Of a DNA stretch of 64,000 nt, positions 24,210-32,969 are shown one piece after another. Both the position numbers and the translations under genes were made by a program. The stretch lies in assembly GCA_905233765.1 (NCBI GenBank), contig CAJOCU010000003.1:82390-146389 (forward strand), in the 5' to 3' direction. Position 1 is the first letter of the stretch, and every line of letters begins with the position of its first letter. Origin of the DNA: an uncultured Bacteroidaceae bacterium (GTDB lineage Bacteria > Bacteroidota > Bacteroidia > Bacteroidales > Bacteroidaceae). Under the pieces are notes generated by a model that worked only from the letters and a program-made list of their open reading frames with translations, ran no database searches and was not told where the DNA came from.

Positions 24210-25253
24210 TTAGTTATTTTCAGGGCGTAGCTGGCGGACTACGGCAGCGGTGCGCCACATCTCGCTATCACGCAGGGCTGCGAGTTCCTTCTCGAGGCCT
24301 TCGCGGTAGCCGGGCTTGCTATTGCTGTCGATAGAAATCTGTGCCTCGTTGCCGCACTTCACACTGGCGTAGAGCTTCTCTACCACGGGCTTGATGGCAT
24401 CGTGGAACGGGCCCATCCAGTCGAGGGCGCCACGTTGTGCGGTGGTGGAGCAGTTGGCATACATCCAGTCCATACCCTTAGCTGCAAAGAGAGGCATCAG
24501 CGACTGCGTCAACTCCTCGACGGTCTCATTGAAGGCCTCGGAGGGGGTATGACCGTTCTCGCGCAGCACTTCGTACTGTGCCAAGAGCAGACCCTGGATA
24601 GCACCCATCAGAGAACCGCGCTCACCGGTGAGGTCTGAGGTAGCCTCGCGCTGGAAGGTGGTCTCGAAGAGATAGCCGGATCCGATTCCGATACCGAAAG
24701 CAAGGACTTTCTCAAGGGCCTTACCACTGGCATCCTGATAGATGGCATAGCTGCTGTTCAAGCCGCGACCTTCGAGGAACATGGTGCGAAGGCTGGTGCC
24801 GCTACCCTTGGGGGCTACCATGATGACATCAATATCCTTGGGAGGAACCACACCAGTGCGGTCGTTCCAAGTGATGGCAAAGCCATGGGAGAAATAAAGG
24901 GTCTTACCTGCTGTGAGGTGTGGCTTGATTGTGGGCCACAACTGCATCTGAGCAGCATCGGAGAGCAATAGGCAGACGATGGTACCGCGCTCAGCAGCCT
25001 CCTCGAGGGAGAACAGTGTCTCGCCGGGAACCCAGCCGTCAGCAACAGCCTTGTCATAAGTCTTACCAGGACGCTGGCCAACGATGACGTTGAAGCCGTT
25101 GTCACGCAGGTTACAAGCCTGACCAGGACCCTGCACACCATAACCGAGGACGGCGATAGTTTCATTCTTCAGCACCTCACGTGCCTTCTCCAAGGGGAAC
25201 TCTTCACGGGTCATCACTTCTTCGATAACACCGCCAAAATTCATTTTTGCCAT
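24210..25253 (-). CDS. ilvC: Ketol-acid reductoisomerase
   Basis: Second common step of valine/isoleucine synthesis, an NADPH-dependent alkyl shift and reduction. The 347 residues have the Rossmann motif VLGYGVQGPGQ near residue 32, VGQRPGKT in the cofactor-specificity loop, APKGSGTSLR, and the metal site region TSDLTGERGSLMG with ETVEEL. It is of class I size. It stands apart from ilvDBN, about 3 kb downstream of ilvN, with its own promoter divergent from the RluA-type gene. Confidence 0.96.
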   Translation of the reverse strand: MAKMNFGGVIEEVMTREEFPLEKAREVLKNETIAVLGYGVQGPGQACNLRDNGFNVIVGQRPGKTYDKAVADGWVPGETLFSLEEAAERGTIVCLLLSDAAQMQLWPTIKPHLTAGKTLYFSHGFAITWNDRTGVVPPKDIDVIMVAPKGSGTSLRTMFLEGRGLNSSYAIYQDASGKALEKVLAFGIGIGSGYLFETTFQREATSDLTGERGSLMGAIQGLLLAQYEVLRENGHTPSEAFNETVEELTQSLMPLFAAKGMDWMYANCSTTAQRGALDWMGPFHDAIKPVVEKLYASVKCGNEAQISIDSNSKPGYREGLEKELAALRDSEMWRTAAVVRQLRPENN

Positions 25254-25289
25254 TTTATTGAGTTTAAAGTTGATTGAACTTAACAGGCC

Positions 25290-25298
25290 GCAAAATTA
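25290..25298 (-). promoter_or_regulatory. ilvC promoter -7 element
   Basis: TAATTTTGC on the minus strand, 36 bases above the ATG. I found no convincing leader peptide or attenuator hairpin. Confidence 0.65.
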
Positions 25299-25426
25299 CG
25301 CATTTTCACACAAAAAACGCCACTACACCCGATTTATTTTATAAGGGCAAGCTCCTTTTGTTGATTTTTGTCAGTTCTCCGCAGCGGTTTTCCGTACTTT
25401 TCTTTTGTCATCTCGTGTCTATCTCC

Positions 25427-25435
25427 TATTTTTGC
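25427..25435 (+). promoter_or_regulatory. Promoter of the RluA-type gene
   Basis: -7 element TATTTTTGC with a TTTG at 25404-25407 about 19 bases upstream as -33 box. It ends 8 bases before ATG 25444, so the leader is very short and the longer ORF start at 25405 is excluded. Confidence 0.7.
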
Positions 25436-25443
25436 ACAACAAT

Positions 25444-27123
25444 ATGACTACACGCCCCTCCTATCTCCACCCCCTAGAACGCGGCACTGAAGTTCTTCCT
25501 TCCCTGTTCACGTTTCCGTTCCGCTACACGCCACATCCGCTTTGTCAGCAGGCTGCACTCATCGTGCAGGAACAGTTGAAAGCGATAGGGATCACTGAGG
25601 GGAAGATGTATGGGGTGCTGGTATGCAAAATAATAAATAACAAAGACAGAATACTAGATAATCAGGACTTGTGTTTCCTGGCGGCCTACTCCGGTCAGCT
25701 GAATGGCAGCTATGAGCATCCGTGGTTCGTGCCACCCGTGGTGGACTACCTAGATTCCAATAGCCATTTCCAGAAAGAACAAGCGTCTATCATGGAATTA
25801 GGAGAAAGGATGGAAGCGATGCGCGAAAGTGAGGAGGTGCGACAAGCGAAAGAACAGCTGGCAAAGTTAAAGCTAGACAGATATGAGAAGGTAGAGGAAG
25901 CGAAGAGGACGTACAAGGAAGGAAAAGGGAAAAGAGATGAAGGGAGGGGGGACGATTATATTCGTATGCGCCAATTCCAGAAGGCAAACATACACAGAGC
26001 GAAGCAGCTGTACAAGGATGAGATAGTGGAACTTGAGGGACTTCTGGCGACTCACCATGCTGACATCAAAGCTCTGTTTGAGCAGCGCAAACGCAGGAGT
26101 GAGGCACTACAGAACTGGCTCTTCGAGCAGTTCGTGTTCCTGAACGGCCGCGGCGAGCAAAAAGGATTATTAGACATCTGGAACACGAGCAAAGCGAGCC
26201 TTTCCTCCTCACGGGGAAGTGGGGTGAGGGTCCTCATCCCTTCCGGCGCCGGCGAATGCTGTGCGCCCAAACTATTACAGGCTGCTTACAAGTTGGGTTT
26301 GCAACCCTTGGCTATGGCTGAGTTCTGGTGGGGAACATCAGCGCCAGGGCACTACCATGAGCCGGGGGCTTTCTACCCTGCCTGCCACAGCAAGTGCCGC
26401 CCGATATTAGGGCACATGCTACAGGGACTGAACATGGAGCCAGATCCCGCGAACCACTATGAGAATCGGACACTGGCCCCCATTCGTGTGGTGTGGGAAG
26501 ACGAGTATCTTGCAATCATCAACAAGCCCGAAGGGTGGTGTAGTATTCCCGGCAAGTCCGACCAACCGAACCTCTTCGATGAGTGCTACCGGCTGTGGCC
26601 CGACATCGAAGGGAGCGTTATCGTACATCGACTGGACCAAGACACGTCGGGCATTATGGTCATCGCCAAGAGCGCCCGCGTGCATCGCGCCCTGAGCCAA
26701 CAGTTTGAGCGACGAGAGGTGAAGAAGCGATATATTGCACTATTGGAAAAAACAGCAGCAGGACAAGGCGACCTCCCCCTACGAGGAGCGGCTAAGGGGT
26801 CCTTATCCTTGCCTCTCTGTCCGGACATGGATAACTTACCGAGACAACGAGTGGATTGGAAAAACGGGAAAGAGGCTGTTACCTTCTACGAGGTGCTGGG
26901 TGAAGAGGAGGGAGGCGTACGTGTGGGGTTCTATCCCCAGACAGGGCGAACACACCAATTGCGCGTTCACGCCGCTGCACCTGATGGCCTTGGCGCGCCT
27001 ATCGTGGGGGACCGCCTCTACGGACATGTCGCCAACCGCCTCTACTTACATGCCGAAACAATAGACTTCATGCATCCTGTGACACACGAGCGTCTTCATT
27101 TCGAGGTGGCTACGCCATTCTAA
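25444..27123 (+). CDS. RluA-family pseudouridine synthase with long N-terminal extension
   Basis: Isomerises specific uridines in RNA. The catalytic domain is at the C-terminus (about residues 340-559), with IINKPEGWCSIPGK and the HRLDQDTSG motif holding the nucleophile Asp398, then RTHQLRVHAA. The first 340 residues are an extension with a charged coiled coil (about 115-220) and a conserved-looking PACHSKCRPILGHML block. This architecture occurs in Bacteroidetes; the target base is unknown. Two segments resemble the GC-rich elements: SSRGSGVRVLIPSGAGE (about 26200-26233) and LRGAAKGS (about 26772-26801). ATG 25444 is chosen from the promoter position. Confidence 0.88.
   Translation: MTTRPSYLHPLERGTEVLPSLFTFPFRYTPHPLCQQAALIVQEQLKAIGITEGKMYGVLVCKIINNKDRILDNQDLCFLAAYSGQLNGSYEHPWFVPPVVDYLDSNSHFQKEQASIMELGERMEAMRESEEVRQAKEQLAKLKLDRYEKVEEAKRTYKEGKGKRDEGRGDDYIRMRQFQKANIHRAKQLYKDEIVELEGLLATHHADIKALFEQRKRRSEALQNWLFEQFVFLNGRGEQKGLLDIWNTSKASLSSSRGSGVRVLIPSGAGECCAPKLLQAAYKLGLQPLAMAEFWWGTSAPGHYHEPGAFYPACHSKCRPILGHMLQGLNMEPDPANHYENRTLAPIRVVWEDEYLAIINKPEGWCSIPGKSDQPNLFDECYRLWPDIEGSVIVHRLDQDTSGIMVIAKSARVHRALSQQFERREVKKRYIALLEKTAAGQGDLPLRGAAKGSLSLPLCPDMDNLPRQRVDWKNGKEAVTFYEVLGEEEGGVRVGFYPQTGRTHQLRVHAAAPDGLGAPIVGDRLYGHVANRLYLHAETIDFMHPVTHERLHFEVATPF
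26200..26233 (+). repeat. GC-rich palindromic element-like insert in the RluA-type gene
   Basis: CTTTCCTCCTCACGGGGAAG, then TGGGGTGAGGGTCCTC: a diverged copy with the same arm-centre-arm layout, in frame in the N-terminal extension. Confidence 0.5.
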
Positions 27124-27136
27124 AAAGCGAAAGGAG

Positions 27137-27991
27137 CTATTCCCACTTCACCTTCGCCTGAACAACCACGTCGCCGGCAGGCTTTTCGGCGTTGCCCACG
27201 TGCTTGCGTATTTCCACGTGATCCACACCTTCCACATTCTCTGTGAAGAAGGTGAGGGCGTCGCCGAGGTAGCTTTCAGTTTTGTAGGCGATATCGAAGC
27301 GGCGGATGCGAGGGCTCTCCCCTAGCCCACTTCCCGTGAGGTAAGGGTGTCTTTGCTCGTAAAGGACGTCGAGGATATGCTCAATGTACTTGATGCTATT
27401 GATATGTCCGTTGATATCCACATCACTGTAGTGTGTCGGGATAGCGCAAAACGGTTCATCAGAGAATCGAAGCGTGCGACCGAACTTCTCAATGGGACAG
27501 GGTTTCTCCTCGGCTGTCATCACATAGCGAAGGATATCGCCATTATTAATCTCCAAGAGGTTCGAGGGCTGACGTGTCTCCACATCTATCATCGCCCAAA
27601 TTGAGCGCGCGTAGCCGTAGATGCGGCCATCGTCAGCATTGCGGATGAGGAAGTTACGCTCTGTGAAGAGTTTCATCACACTCTCCACCCACGTCTCCAC
27701 CTCCACATGCTCATACTGTGCCGGCATCTCCGTCAGCTCGATGCTCAGACGCGACAGCACCCATGTGTAGTGCCGCTCATTCAGCTGATCTATCCCCCAC
27801 CCTCTGTTGTGCGAGTGTCTCCCAGCTGCATTCAGCAAGTGGTTCCCCAGCACACCCATGAACAGGTGCCCCGTGAAATCCACATGAAAGGGCTCAACGG
27901 AAAAAGAATAGGTTTCTATCTTAGACTCTCCTCCCGCCCTCCCAATCAGAGAGGGAGCAGTTTGTGTTTGAGCTATTGTATTCCTATTCAT
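27137..27991 (-). CDS. Acyl-ACP thioesterase (FatA-type double hotdog)
   Basis: Hydrolyses acyl-ACP to release free fatty acids. The 284 residues form two hotdog halves: FTGHLFMGVLGNHLLNAAG...HYTWVLSRLSIE and the second half with DVDINGHINSIKYIEH, whose NxH pair is typical of the active-site region. It is the last gene after ilvD-ilvB-ilvN, overlapping ilvN by 4 bases. Its N-terminal 20 residues (TAPSLIGRAGGES) are encoded by a GC-rich palindromic element, and a second element-like stretch (27314-27346, TGSGLGESPR) sits in a loop before the last strand region. Coupling to branched-chain amino acid synthesis is suggested only by position. Confidence 0.88.
   Translation of the reverse strand: MNRNTIAQTQTAPSLIGRAGGESKIETYSFSVEPFHVDFTGHLFMGVLGNHLLNAAGRHSHNRGWGIDQLNERHYTWVLSRLSIELTEMPAQYEHVEVETWVESVMKLFTERNFLIRNADDGRIYGYARSIWAMIDVETRQPSNLLEINNGDILRYVMTAEEKPCPIEKFGRTLRFSDEPFCAIPTHYSDVDINGHINSIKYIEHILDVLYEQRHPYLTGSGLGESPRIRRFDIAYKTESYLGDALTFFTENVEGVDHVEIRKHVGNAEKPAGDVVVQAKVKWE
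27926..27958 (-). repeat. GC-rich palindromic element at the thioesterase N-terminus
   Basis: CTCTCCTCCCGCCCTCCC, then AATCAGAGAGGGAGC. It encodes APSLIGRAGGES before the first conserved residues of the protein. Confidence 0.65.
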
Positions 27992-28599
27992 TTGGTCCGC
28001 TTCTCTTTTTCCCTTTCCACGAGATATTCATCGAGCTCTTCCCTTGTACCCCTTGTGATACAGATGCGTCCGGAGCGGGCGAACTGACGAACGACGCCGA
28101 GGCTGTTAAGGGCCTCATAGAGCGAAAGGATGTCTTCGGTGGTACCGGTCTTCTCCACGGCGGCATAGGTGGGGTTCACCTCCACGATGCGGGCACCGTG
28201 ACGACGCACGATGCGACACACCTCGGGGTTCTCCATCACGGCGGGTGCCGATATCTTCAGCAGCGAGGTCTCCTGCAGGAAGATTTCGTCGTCAGTGTAG
28301 TAACGCGCCTGTAGCACATCAATGCGTTTCTCAATTTGCGCCTTCAGTACCTTCGCCATCTCCTCGGTGCAATAGCACGTGATGGTGTATTTATGAACGC
28401 CGGGCGTAGAGCTGGCACATACATTCAAGCTCTCGATGTTCACCTGACGGCGCGTGAATACGGCCGTCACCTGGTTCAAGATACCGGCGAGGTTCTCGGA
28501 GAAGACGAGGATGGTGTATAGAGACTCCGCAGACCCACCCTCATTACCTCCCGTCAGGGAGGGAAGTGGCTGGCGTGATGTAGTGTTATTGGACATCAT
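27988..28599 (-). CDS. ilvN: Acetolactate synthase small (regulatory) subunit
   Basis: Regulatory partner of IlvB that senses end-product valine through an ACT domain. Of 203 residues, about 25-105 form the ACT fold (YTILVFSENLAGILNQVTAVF, then NIESLNV). The rest is the C-terminal small-subunit domain (EVNPTYAAVEKTG, LNSLGVVRQFARSGRI). The first 24 residues (RQPLPSLTGGNEGGSAES) come from a GC-rich palindromic element and are not part of the family core. It is 14 bases downstream of ilvB. Confidence 0.94.
   Translation of the reverse strand: MMSNNTTSRQPLPSLTGGNEGGSAESLYTILVFSENLAGILNQVTAVFTRRQVNIESLNVCASSTPGVHKYTITCYCTEEMAKVLKAQIEKRIDVLQARYYTDDEIFLQETSLLKISAPAVMENPEVCRIVRRHGARIVEVNPTYAAVEKTGTTEDILSLYEALNSLGVVRQFARSGRICITRGTREELDEYLVEREKEKRTK
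28532..28569 (-). repeat. GC-rich palindromic element in ilvN
   Basis: GACCCACCCTCATTACCTC, then CCGTCAGGGAGGGAAG, read in frame as LPSLTGGNEGGSAES next to the ilvN start. Confidence 0.65.
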
Positions 28600-28613
28600 A
28601 TTATTTTTCGATA

Positions 28614-30335
28614 TTACGATATTTCGGAATTTCGACTTAACTGCATCTCCTCGATGCTCTTCCCCGGCGGGGTCATCGGCAGCACGTCATCGTCCTCGCG
28701 GATGGCGCATTCAAGGATGTAGGGACCTCGCGTTGCCAGCATCTTGTCCACGGCAGCAGCAAGGTTCTTGCGGTCGGTGACGGCTTCGTAGGGGATGCCG
28801 TAGCCCTGTGCTATGAGTTCGTAGCAGGGGTTCATCATCCGCGTGAACGACTTACGGCGGTTCCAGAACATATCCTGCCACTGACGCACATTACCGAGGT
28901 AGTTGTTGTTCATGAGGATCATCTTCACGGGGGCCTGCTGCTCCATGATGGTGCCGAGTTCTTCTATACACATCTGGAAACCGCCGTCGCCCATGAAGCA
29001 GCAGACGGTGCGGTCGGGCGCCCCGAAGGTGGCGCCGATGGCGGCAGGCATACCATAGCCCATCGTGCCCAGACCGCCGCTGGTGCAGAGGCTGCGACGC
29101 TTGGGATATCTGAAGTAACGTGTGGCAAAGAGCTGATTCTGACCCACATCCGTCACAAGCACGGCATCGCCCTTGGTGGCCTCGGCCACCGCATTCACCA
29201 CCTCGCCCATGAGCAGTGGGCCCTCGGTGGGATGGATGGCAGGCTCTATGACCTTCACGCGCTCTTTCTCGTCGAGCGGCTTGAAGGACGCGCGCCACTC
29301 GCTGTGGTCGGCTTTATGGATGAGAGCGGTAATGGCGGGCAGGGACTCCTTGCAGTCGCCCACGACAGGCACCGTGACCCTCACGTTCTTGTTCATCTCG
29401 CTCTTGTCTATGTCCAGGTGAATCACCTTCGCCTGCTTGGCGTAGGTCTTCAGGCAGCCCGTCACGCGGTCGCTGAAGCGCATTCCTATGGCGATGAGCA
29501 CATCGCACTCCTGCTCCTTCAGGTTCACGGCGTAGTTGCCGTGCATCCCCAGCATTCCAACATTCAGCGGGTGGTCGCTGGGCAGTGCACACAGACCCAG
29601 CATCGTGCGGCCTGCGGGGATGTCGGCTTTCTCCAAGAAGGCGATGAGTTCGTTCTGTGCGTTGCCGAGTTCCACGCCCTGTCCCACCAGCGCCAAAGGC
29701 TTCTTGGCACTGTTGATCAGGTCGGCAGCCTCCTGCACATGGTTCATCTTGAGTTCGGGATACGGCACATAAGAACGCACGAAATCCACTTTCTCCGCCT
29801 TGAACTCCACCATCTCCGTCTGGGCGTTCTTCGCGAAGTCCAGCACTACAGGACCGGGACGGCCGCTGCGGGCAATGTAGAACGCACGACTCACAGCCCA
29901 GGCGATGTCCTCGGCGTGACGAATCTGGTAGCTCCATTTGGAAATCGGTTGTGCCACACCCACGAGATCGACCTCTTGGAAGGCATCCGTACCAAGGGCA
30001 GAGATAGGCACCTGGCCTGCGATAACCACGATAGGCGTGGAGTCTATCATGGCATCAGCCACGCCCGTCAGCGTGTTCGTGGCACCGGGACCGCTGGTGA
30101 CGATGGCCACTCCCACTTCACCGCTGACGCGGGCAAAGCCCTCTGCGGCATGAGTGGCGCCCTGTTCGTGGCGCACGAGAATATGGTCGAAGGCCTTATT
30201 CTCGCCTCGCGTGTAGTCGTAGAGGGCGTCATAGACAGGCATAATGCTGCCACCAGGATAGCCGAAGATGGTCTTCACACCCTCTGCTTGCAGCGCCAAC
30301 ATCAGCGCCTCACTACCTTTAATCTTATCGCTCAT
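28614..30335 (-). CDS. ilvB: Acetolactate synthase large (catalytic) subunit
   Basis: ThDP-dependent condensation that opens valine/leucine/isoleucine synthesis. The 573 residues carry the catalytic glutamate region RHEQGATHAAEG near residue 55, QEVDLVGVAQPISKW, and the ThDP/Mg motif GDGGFQM...NNNYLGNVRQW near 447-475. It lies 27 bases below ilvD, with an AT-rich repeat in the gap, and just above ilvN, so both subunits are made from one transcript. Confidence 0.97.
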   Translation of the reverse strand: MSDKIKGSEALMLALQAEGVKTIFGYPGGSIMPVYDALYDYTRGENKAFDHILVRHEQGATHAAEGFARVSGEVGVAIVTSGPGATNTLTGVADAMIDSTPIVVIAGQVPISALGTDAFQEVDLVGVAQPISKWSYQIRHAEDIAWAVSRAFYIARSGRPGPVVLDFAKNAQTEMVEFKAEKVDFVRSYVPYPELKMNHVQEAADLINSAKKPLALVGQGVELGNAQNELIAFLEKADIPAGRTMLGLCALPSDHPLNVGMLGMHGNYAVNLKEQECDVLIAIGMRFSDRVTGCLKTYAKQAKVIHLDIDKSEMNKNVRVTVPVVGDCKESLPAITALIHKADHSEWRASFKPLDEKERVKVIEPAIHPTEGPLLMGEVVNAVAEATKGDAVLVTDVGQNQLFATRYFRYPKRRSLCTSGGLGTMGYGMPAAIGATFGAPDRTVCCFMGDGGFQMCIEELGTIMEQQAPVKMILMNNNYLGNVRQWQDMFWNRRKSFTRMMNPCYELIAQGYGIPYEAVTDRKNLAAAVDKMLATRGPYILECAIREDDDVLPMTPPGKSIEEMQLSRNSEIS

Positions 30336-30362
30336 TAATTCTCAATTTTCAATTGTCAACTG

Positions 30363-32186
30363 TCAACTAATAATCCTCACTCCTCCCTTATCCGCACTCG
30401 CCACACTCTGGGCATAAGCCCTCAGTGTTTTCGATACCACACGCTTACGCTTCAGCGGCTGCTGCGGACGGGCCGCGAGCTCCTCGTCGGTGAGTTTGAC
30501 GTTGATGCTTCGGCTGGGGATGTCGATGACGATAATGTCGCCGTCTTTGATCTTACCGATATTGCCACCGCTAGCAGCCTCGGGCGAGATGTGACCGATG
30601 CTCAGACCGCTGGTGCCGCCACTGAAACGGCCGTCGGTAATCAGCGCGCACTCCTTGCCCATGTGCATCGACTTAATATAAGAGGTAGGATACAGCATCT
30701 CCTGCATCCCCGGACCGCCCTTGGGCCCCTCGTGCGTGATGACCACGCAGTCGCCCTTCTTCACCTTGCCGCCTAGGATGCCCTCGCAAGCATCCTCCTG
30801 GCTGTCGAAGACCACGGCGGGACCTTCGAAATGCCAGAGCTCCGGTGCCACGCCAGCCGTCTTCACCACGCAGCCGTCCTGCGCGATATTGCCGAAGAGC
30901 ACCGCCATTCCACCGTCTTTCGTATAGGCGTGTTCAATGTCACGGATGCAACCGTTCTCGCGGTCGGTATCGAGCGTCTCCCAATGCGTGTCCTGCGAAC
31001 CCATCCGGGTAGAGAACTTGCCTGCCGGCGCGCAGCTGTAGATATCCCACGGCGACATAGCGTCACCATTTTTCATCTTTAATCTTTCATTATTAATGAT
31101 CGAGTATCGATCGATGTCCTCGCCCAGCGTAGCACCATTCACGCGCTTACAGCTGAGGTCCAGCAGATTGCCTTTCGCCAGCTCGCCCAGGATTCCCAAG
31201 ATGCCACCGGCGCGGTTCTCCTCTTGGATAGAATACTTCTGCCAGTTGGGTGCCAGCTTGCACAGGAACGGCACCTTACGCGAGAGGGCATCGATGTCGC
31301 TCATCTTAAAGTCCACATCGCCCTCCTGCGCCACAGCCAGCAGGTGCAGCACCGTGTTCGTGGAAGCGCCCATGGCGATATCGAGCGTCATGGCATTCAG
31401 GAAGGCGGCACGCGTGGCGATACTGCGCGGCAGCACGCTCTCGTCGCCGTCCTCGTAGTAGGCCAAAGCGTTCTTCACAATCAGCCTGGCGGCTTGACGG
31501 AACAGTGCGATACGGTTCACGTGCGTGGCCAGGATGCTGCCGTTGCCGGGCAGTGAGAAGCCCAGCGCCTCAGTCAGCGAGTTCATGGAGTTGGCCGTGA
31601 ACATGCCTGAGCAAGCTCCGCAACCCGGGCAGGCGCTGTGTTCTATCACTTCCAGCTCCTCATCGCTGACGGTAGGGTCGCCACCCTTAATCATCGCTGT
31701 GATCAGGTCGGCATTCTCACCGTTCACCTTACCTGCCTCCATCGGTCCGCCGCTAACAAAGACTGCAGGGATATTCAGTCGCATCGCGGCCATTAGCATT
31801 CCCGGCGTCACCTTGTCACAGTTGGAGATGCACACCATCGCGTCGGCCTTGTGGGCGTTGACCATATACTCCACGCTGTCAGCAATGATGTCGCGTGAAG
31901 GCAGTGAGTAGAGCATTCCATCGTGCCCCATGGCAATGCCGTCATCGACCGCAATGGTATTGAACTCTGCAGCATAGCAGCCCAGTGCCTCGATCTCAGC
32001 CTTCACAATCTGACCGATTTCATGCAGATGCGTGTGGCCTGGCACGAACTGGGTGAAGCTGTTGACGATGGCGATAATGGGTTTGCCGAAATGATCGCGT
32101 TTCATGCCGTTGGCGACCCACAGGGCGCGGGCTCCCGCCATGCGACGGCCTTCTGTACAAACGGAACTGCGAAGAGGATGCTTCAT
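30363..32186 (-). CDS. ilvD: Dihydroxy-acid dehydratase
   Basis: Iron-sulfur enzyme for the third common step of branched-chain synthesis. The 607 residues include [12 protein letters not shown] near residue 120 and [17 protein letters not shown] near 190, which supply the cluster cysteines, and [17 protein letters not shown] near the C-terminus. About residues 362-373 ([11 protein letters not shown]) are encoded by an AT-rich [20 protein letters not shown] repeat in a region where orthologues have other sequence, so this looks like a repeat captured in frame. It is the first gene of the ilvD-ilvB-ilvN-thioesterase operon. Confidence 0.96.
   Translation of the reverse strand: MKHPLRSSVCTEGRRMAGARALWVANGMKRDHFGKPIIAIVNSFTQFVPGHTHLHEIGQIVKAEIEALGCYAAEFNTIAVDDGIAMGHDGMLYSLPSRDIIADSVEYMVNAHKADAMVCISNCDKVTPGMLMAAMRLNIPAVFVSGGPMEAGKVNGENADLITAMIKGGDPTVSDEELEVIEHSACPGCGACSGMFTANSMNSLTEALGFSLPGNGSILATHVNRIALFRQAARLIVKNALAYYEDGDESVLPRSIATRAAFLNAMTLDIAMGASTNTVLHLLAVAQEGDVDFKMSDIDALSRKVPFLCKLAPNWQKYSIQEENRAGGILGILGELAKGNLLDLSCKRVNGATLGEDIDRYSIINNERLKMKNGDAMSPWDIYSCAPAGKFSTRMGSQDTHWETLDTDRENGCIRDIEHAYTKDGGMAVLFGNIAQDGCVVKTAGVAPELWHFEGPAVVFDSQEDACEGILGGKVKKGDCVVITHEGPKGGPGMQEMLYPTSYIKSMHMGKECALITDGRFSGGTSGLSIGHISPEAASGGNIGKIKDGDIIVIDIPSRSINVKLTDEELAARPQQPLKRKRVVSKTLRAYAQSVASADKGGVRIIS
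31070..31102 (-). repeat. AT-rich intergenic-type repeat inside ilvD
   Basis: TTTTTCATCTTTAATC, then TTTCATTATTAATG on the plus strand resembles the TTCATTATTCATTCTTC spacers elsewhere in the window. It is translated in frame as [10 protein letters not shown]. Confidence 0.5.
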
Positions 32187-32223
32187 TATGATAGTTTAAT
32201 GTTGATGAGATATGATTTTGCGC

Positions 32224-32232
32224 GCAAAAGTA
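32224..32232 (-). promoter_or_regulatory. ilvD operon promoter -7 element
   Basis: TACTTTTGC on the minus strand, 37 bases above the ATG. It is divergent from the slyD promoter. Confidence 0.7.
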
Positions 32233-32296
32233 CTGCTTTTTCTTCATCTTTTTACATTATAAACGGGATAAATTTGTTTTTGCGACCATTTTAGCG

Positions 32297-32305
32297 TACT
32301 TTTGC
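32297..32305 (+). promoter_or_regulatory. slyD promoter
   Basis: TACTTTTGC as -7 element with TTTG at 32273-32276 about 20 bases upstream. The 76-base leader ends in an AAACTTTAAACT repeat (32353-32373). Confidence 0.7.
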
Positions 32306-32381
32306 GCCCAATTAGAGCTATTTATTAGCCAAACACATTCTACATTCTATATTAAACTCTTAAACTTTAAACTAAAAGAGT

Positions 32382-32945
32382 ATGCCCCAACAATACGTCA
32401 AGGTAGCATATCAGATGCTCACCAACAGCGCAGCAAGTCATAAGTTGCTCTACGAAACGCCTAACGGCCAGCCCGTTGCCTTTGTCACAGGCATGGGTCT
32501 CATGATCGAAGCCTTCGAGCAGAAGCTGACACAGCTGCAACCTGGTGACACCTTCGACTTCACGCTCCAAGCTGCCGAGGCATTCGGCGAGCGCGACGAG
32601 GAGCTGGTGCGTCCTGTGCCACGTAAGGTGTTCGAGATCAACGGTAAGTTCGACGACGAGAACATCTTCCCTGGTGCCGAGGTGCCCCTCATGAACAGCG
32701 AGGGTGACCACTTCATGGGAACCATCGTCAAGATTACAGACAACGAGGTCACCGTTGACCTCAATAACCCCTTGGCTGGCAAGGCCCTGCAGTTCACAGG
32801 CACCCTCTTTGAGAACCGCGAAGCCACCCTTCAGGAAATCGAACAAACCGCCAAGATCCTCAGCGGCGAATGTGGCGGTTGCAGTGGCTGCGGCGGAGGC
32901 TGCGGCAGCTGCGGCGATGGAGAATGTGGCGGCTGTCATCATTAA
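32382..32945 (+). CDS. slyD: FKBP-type peptidyl-prolyl isomerase, SlyD-like
   Basis: Folding helper of the SlyD group. The 187 residues show an FKBP fold split by the insert-in-flap chaperone domain (GMGLMIEAFEQKL, PGDTFDFTLQAAEAFGERDEE, FENREATLQEIEQ). The tail (about 161-187) is rich in Cys, Gly and His (GECGGCSGCGGGCGSC and ending GGCHH), nine cysteines in all, and is fit to bind nickel or zinc as in SlyD. Unlike the His-rich tail of E. coli SlyD, it is dominated by cysteine. aroC follows 24 bases downstream. Confidence 0.92.
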   Translation: MPQQYVKVAYQMLTNSAASHKLLYETPNGQPVAFVTGMGLMIEAFEQKLTQLQPGDTFDFTLQAAEAFGERDEELVRPVPRKVFEINGKFDDENIFPGAEVPLMNSEGDHFMGTIVKITDNEVTVDLNNPLAGKALQFTGTLFENREATLQEIEQTAKILSGECGGCSGCGGGCGSCGDGECGGCHH

Positions 32946-32969
32946 ACCTTAAACTTTAAACTCAAAAAG

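Noticed and set aside
32187..32381. Leader peptide or T-box/attenuator for the ilvD operon
   Set aside because: The 37-base leader is too short for an attenuator and contains no run of branched-chain codons.
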